This document shows, one piece after another, positions 59,835-64,000 of a stretch of 64,000 bases of DNA (positions are counted from its first letter, which is position 1; each line of letters begins with the position of its first letter). The stretch lies in NCBI RefSeq assembly GCF_964355755.1, contig NC_092677.1, positions 315,001 to 379,000 on the forward strand. Reading direction: 5' to 3'. The notes under the pieces are model-generated. The model did not search any database, had not been told where the DNA came from, and was given only the letters and a program-made list of their open reading frames with translations. Origin of the DNA: Antedon mediterranea (lineage: Eukaryota > Echinodermata > Crinoidea > Comatulida > Antedonidae). The translations under genes and the position numbers were made by a program.

Positions 59835-60709
59835 TGCTTAGCTTGGGCTTAACTGCATGTATAATTCGTTATTTTGTTTTAGACCAGACTTCTTCTCTCC
59901 TGCTTTATGGTCACTGAATGTTTAGAATTTGTTTTCCTGGTCTTTTCCGAGAACGTACGTGCAAGAACAATGAAATAACATTTATAAATACAGGTGACCA
60001 CAGATCTTACAACTCAATAAGCATACGATAACAGATGACGTAATACCCACGCTACGGGATGCACCAATCATCATCGCGTATTTTGTTATGACGCAACGAT
60101 TTCATGGACGTTTTCAGGAAGCTGCATGCCAAATAAGGGCATTGGTCTATTTTAAGAAATTACTGCATGGGGATTTTGAGCAGCTTGGTTACGTAATTGT
60201 AATGGGCGCCCTCATTTTTTCTTTTTGTTTATAACTCCAAATCTTTATGGTTCCGTAAATGGCACAGTTATGTTGGAAATAGACGTTTATCTTTTCACCA
60301 CCTCCCTGGTCTAGCTTTCTGATCGTCTGCCAACCCAATAATCATTGGTTCAACAAGTCGACAATATTAGCACAATATTTCATGAGGAATCCTGGAGACC
60401 ATTTTAAAAACGTTATTGTCGTCAAGAGTACGTCTTCATTTTCTTCTGCATACCCAAAAAAGCGTAAATTGCTTGACTAATAATTCAGGTAATAGCGCAC
60501 ATTATGTTGAAGTAAAACTGAACCTAAAAATAAAACTGTTTTATATAGTCTCAATAACTATCAAACTATTATTACAAGACACGGTAAAACAATAGATATT
60601 TTTAACTTATGGTATTGACTAAAACTTATTGAATAAATAAGTTTTAATTTTTTTAAAGATAATAAAGGACATCGATCGAGAACTAGCTAAATTTAAAAAT
60701 ATAATCTGG
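59835..60709. other. intergenic DNA upstream of the BTG3-like gene
   Basis: Presumed promoter and 5' UTR of the BTG3-like gene in the first few hundred bases; otherwise AT-rich DNA in which I see no gene. Confidence 0.5.
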
Positions 60710-60718
60710 TAAAATAAT

Positions 60719-62111
60719 CGCCGTGGCTAAAGATACGGTACCGTATTCTAACTTCTGTTTACTAAAGGTACGGTAAAATTGCATTACGTCATAACCAGCC
60801 AATGGGGTGCTGGTACATGTGTGACGTCATCGTATAAGACTTAGGATTTTTTTCATATCGCGAAAACAGTGATCAACCGCATTTTCTTTATGCTTCATTT
60901 ATCGCCGTCGTGTGTGACAAAAACTAAATGTAGCCTACGTCTGTTATTATTATTATTATTGAAAAGCCAAAACATATCATATCATATAAATTGCTGTGTT
61001 GCTAAGGCAAATAAAATAGTGGGTCTCATCAAAAGGACTTTTTGTTACAATGATAAGGATATGTTTCTTAGTTTATACAAATCTTTAGTCCGCCCTATCT
61101 TGGAATTTAACTGTTGTGTCTGGGCACCTCATCAAATTGGACTGATTAAGAAAATCGAGTCGGTTCAACGAAGAGCTACCAAATCATTGTCAGAAATAAA
61201 ACATTTGGCATATCCGTATAGATTGAAGTTTTTGGGTTTACCTACACTGGAGTACAGACGATTAAGAGCGGATATGATCCAAATCTTCAGAATTATAAAT
61301 GGTCTTGACGCTATTGAATGCAGAAAGTTTTTTACATTTGTTGATTGTCATGGAACTAGAGGTCATGAATACAAGCTATATAAAAACAAGTTTAGGCTTA
61401 ATTCCAGGAAGTTTTCCTTCAGTTGTAGAGTTGTGGACTCATGGAATAACTTGCCATCTAATGTTGTAAATGCTCCAAATTTAAATCTGTTCAAGTCACT
61501 CCTCAATGGTCATTGGAAGTCCCTTGACTGCAAGTTTACCTTTTCATATTTATAATCACTTTGGAACATTATGTGTACCCGGAGCCCGGAGTCATACGAA
61601 GACAAGAAGGGTCATATAAGCTATATTTAGCTTTCTAACCGACCCATAACATCAAGCAAGTATCAAGCAAGCAAGCAAGTATCATTATGAGTTTGTTTGT
61701 GTAGGGAAAGCGATGCCAGGCTGGGGCCAGCCGCGTGTGTGCGCTGATTTCTGTGACTCAGACCTGGGGCTACTGTCTAAAAATCATAGTATTTGAGGAC
61801 CCCTTTATTGTCCGCATTTGCTTGTTGTTTATGGTCACCATTGTAAACAAAGTTTAATAAAAAATATAGGCATAAAGGCCATTTGGAATAAAAATAAAAC
61901 CCTCATCAGCGTACACATCCATGCAGCCTGGCGCCGCCGACAGGAATTCTCTACATACAACACAACAGACGCGATATGAAAAAGAATAGTCCTTATACGA
62001 TGACGTCACACACGTACCAGCACCCCATTGGCTGATTATGACGTAATGCAATTTTACCGTACCTTTAGTAAACAGAAGTTAGAATACGGTACCGTATCTT
62101 TAGCCACAGCG
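60719..62111. mobile_element. long-TIR DNA transposon (Mutator-like) with LINE cargo
   Basis: Inverted terminal repeats of about 143 bases (60719-60862 and 61970-62111) start CGCYGTGGCTAAAGATACGG and differ at only a few positions. Perfect 9-base duplications taaaataat flank the element (60710-60718 and 62112-62120). A 9-bp duplication plus TIRs over 100 bases is characteristic of Mutator-like elements; other 8-9-bp superfamilies such as Merlin are less likely because their TIRs are usually short. The interior has no transposase but holds a LINE reverse transcriptase fragment. Confidence 0.85.
60869..61690 (+). pseudogene. LINE reverse transcriptase C-terminal fragment inside the TIR element
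   Basis: A frame at 60869-61555 encodes the region after the RT catalytic core: LYKSLVRPILEFNCCVWAPH, then KIESVQRRATKSL, LGLPTLEYRRLRADMIQIF and SWNNLPSNVVNAPNLNLFK, as in Jockey/CR1-group elements. Similarity starts at about 60990; the first 40 codons are not LINE-like. After the stop comes a 3' region ending in (caag)n at about 61650-61690, the expected LINE tail. The FADD catalytic core is missing, so it is a dead fragment. It differs from the LINE at 1936-4795. Confidence 0.85.
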
Positions 62112-62139
62112 TAAAATAATATTAATATTCAATGCAGGA

Positions 62140-62245
62140 TTGTTCCTTATTTATTTATTTGTTGACCCATTCACCTTTGGATTGGTGGCACTCACAACAT
62201 GCGGTGCTTTCCAAAAACAAAACATAACAATTTGAAAAATAAACA
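62140..62245 (-). repeat. LINE 3'-tail-like dispersed repeat, copy 3 of 3
   Basis: (ttat)n start, then cacctttggattggtggcac and gcggtgctttcc, related to 7945-8050 and 37505-37610. Confidence 0.5.
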
Positions 62246-62380
62246 AAAAGAAGGAAAGCATAATGAGAGAAAAAAAAAAGAAATAAACCGTCACACCAAC
62301 ACAGGACTAATTAGAGGTACACGTCCACTGCTGCGACATGCTCGCTCTATTCTGGTCATGTAAACTCAATGTTGAGGGCG

Positions 62381-62393
62381 GTTTCATAGTTAC
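62381..62393. promoter_or_regulatory. X-box-like (RFX) site upstream of DRC12
   Basis: On the minus strand GTAACTATGAAAC resembles the RFX X-box (GTNRCC half-site, short spacer, RGNAAC half-site) with small mismatches. It lies 56 bases before the DRC12 ATG, the usual place for X-boxes of ciliary genes. Confidence 0.35.
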
Positions 62394-62448
62394 TGCGCCG
62401 ACTTTTCTGGATTTTTTGATCAAAATAGTCCGTTTTGGATATAGAGAA

Positions 62449-63680
62449 ATGCCACCTAAAAAGAAAGGAAAAGGGAAGAAAAAGGGCAAGAAAAAGAAGG
62501 ATGGTAATGCCATTTAGTTGTTAATAATATAAGTTTGGATTATGTAACCCTATAAAAATATAGGTAGCCTAGTTATAGATAAAAGTAATACTGAACTAGG
62601 CTAGGCCTGGCTACTACTTACTAGGCTAGTCTACACTACAGTTAGTGTACTCTAGCTAGCACTAGAGTAGTACTACTATGCCTACTAGTACTAGCTAGGC
62701 AATAGTAGTCAGTAGTAGCAGTAGGCTACCTCCTACAGGTTTAGACTAGCTATGATTTACTACAGAATCGTTTTAGCATTAGATAGCCCAGTTTATAGCC
62801 TACCTTTGAGTATAAATTAAGTGTTAGGCAGGATCGAGACTAGAGAGGGGCCCAGCCAGCAGTGAGTTAAGCAACCAACCACCATCTTCCGACTCGCACA
62901 AATAAAATCATATTATAATTTATTAAATGTTAGGCCTAATTATTAATAATTTTTAATATGAATAACACAGTATTTGTTCTCATAATTTATTTATAGCCCT
63001 AACAAAAATTATGTTTAATTTTAGATGCTGAATTGTCCATTGAAGATAAGTACAAGAAAACATTACATGAAATAGAGGCGTTGAAGGATCACTTAGCAAA
63101 CAGGAAGGATTTAACACGAAGGTCACAAGTACACAGCGAAGAATGGAAGAACCGAATGCAATCAGCAGAAGAGGCTCTGTTGCAACACAAGTCAGACCAG
63201 CGAGATGTCACAACAGGTATTGATTAGATTTTATGTTCCAAATATCAGAGTGTTGTACATATTTTATTCATTTCCCCCCCACTATGTTTGTGAGCTTATC
63301 TCTTCATTTTAAACTGTGCTGGCTTGATATTCATTCAATCTCTGGTCCATAGAAAGTAAAATTATGTATAATTAAAAAATATAATAAATTAAAAAAATAT
63401 ACCGCACTATAATTTAAAAGATAAGGAAAACTTGCATCAGTGCCTGCTTAGTACAGATACAGCATCATGACTGTATTTACATTACTGATAGTTACTTCCA
63501 AATAATACATGGAGCTGTTGATGTCTATAGACAGTGTATTTCTTGAAAAATGTACATAAATATATTTAAATTTCTGACATAAAATAGATATGACAAGACA
63601 GTACAAGACAATGCAGACAGAGATGGCAATGAGAATTCACCAGTTGGAAGCTGAACTTGGCAAGGTTAACGTTCAACTAG
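62449..63680 (+). CDS. DRC12: dynein regulatory complex subunit 12 (CCDC153), 5' part
   Basis: DRC12/CCDC153 is a small coiled-coil subunit of the nexin-dynein regulatory complex of motile cilia (family knowledge). Three exons join in frame: 62449-62503, 63025-63216 and 63588-63680; the rest lies beyond base 64000. The first encodes MPPKKKGKGKKKGKKKKD, the Lys-rich start typical of CCDC153. The second and third form a coiled coil, including LHEIEALKDHLANRKDLTRR, SEEWKNRMQSAEEALLQHK and DMTRQYKTMQTEMAMRIHQL. About 113 residues are visible against about 210 in mammals. Intron 1 (62504-63024) holds ggcctag-type palindromic motifs. Sequence right after the third exon looks coiled-coil-like in a shifted frame. 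Confidence 0.85.
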
Positions 63681-64000
63681 GTAAAGATTGAGTTGAAAGA
63701 AACTAAATTAGAGAAAGAGAAAATAACTGAAGAGAAAGATCAAAAAATATAAATGAAATCAAATTCAGTACAGTAGAGAAATTGAATTGAATTCCTAAAA
63801 AAAAGTAGTGGAGCTATTAACTTGATGTTGTCTTCCAATTTCAAGTCAAGAGTCCAATCCTTAACTAGTGTTAGCCTAGTGTCAGTGTTAAACTCATGAC
63901 TCTTTCTACTCCACTCAGTCAAATGACATTTAACTTGTAAGCATGATAAATGATGGTTTACCCATCCTTTAATTGGTGAGTTTTTCGCTAAATCATATTT
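63681..64000. other. presumed DRC12 intron
   Basis: The first 72 bases encode a Lys/Glu-rich peptide (KIELKETKLEKEK) in a frame one base off from the preceding exon; the rest is AT-rich with no feature. Confidence 0.45.

Noticed and set aside
60869-61555. 228-codon frame as a host gene
   Set aside because: Its sequence is the C-terminal part of a LINE reverse transcriptase with a LINE-type tail, inside a transposon.

Overview
The window is AT-rich animal nuclear DNA: genes split by many GT-AG introns, long intergenic and intronic tracts full of transposon remnants, and numerous minisatellites. The proteins are clear metazoan orthologues (DPAGT1, NCS-1, fibrillarin, DYRK1A, TMEM192, a BTG3-like protein, DRC12/CCDC153) together with a NIDO-AMOP-VWD-sushi membrane protein of the SUSD2/mucin-4-like kind. 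This points to a marine invertebrate deuterostome, most likely an echinoderm. That placement is an inference from protein similarity and gene style, not a species identification.

Layout. 1-5.4 kb: DPAGT1 on the minus strand, its 3' end beyond the left edge, with a 5'-truncated CR1/L2-like LINE in one intron. 6.9-7.5 kb: an NCS-1/frequenin-like gene (minus) whose coding region has no intron. 7.5-12 kb: repeat-rich intergenic DNA with three tRNA-like sequences, a segmental repeat and a SINE. 12.2-22.6 kb: a 20-exon minus-strand gene for a predicted 1125-residue membrane receptor with several intronic minisatellites. 23.7-26.6 kb: fibrillarin (plus, 10 exons). 26.6-39 kb: no coding sequence recognised; a probable non-coding first exon of DYRK1A and several nested DNA transposons. 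39-50.9 kb: DYRK1A (plus, 10 coding exons). 54.6 kb: initiator tRNA-Met (minus). 54.9-57.7 kb: TMEM192 (plus, 6 exons). 59.1-59.8 kb: BTG3-like (minus, 2 exons). 60.7-62.1 kb: a long-TIR DNA transposon with 9-bp target duplications that contains a LINE fragment. 62.4 kb to the end: the 5' part of DRC12 (plus).

These genes do not form one pathway or operon; they are separately transcribed housekeeping, signalling and ciliary genes. For each gene I joined exons by hand at splice sites and checked that phases agree, so exon coordinates are mostly exact predictions but have no transcript support. I found no convincing undescribed multi-gene system. The most unusual items are the transposon structures (60.7-62.1 kb, 33.1-35.6 kb, 29.7-31.8 kb), the trimeric higher-order minisatellite at 17 kb, the intronless NCS-1-like gene with an altered fourth EF hand, and the domain order of the SUSD2/MUC4-like receptor.
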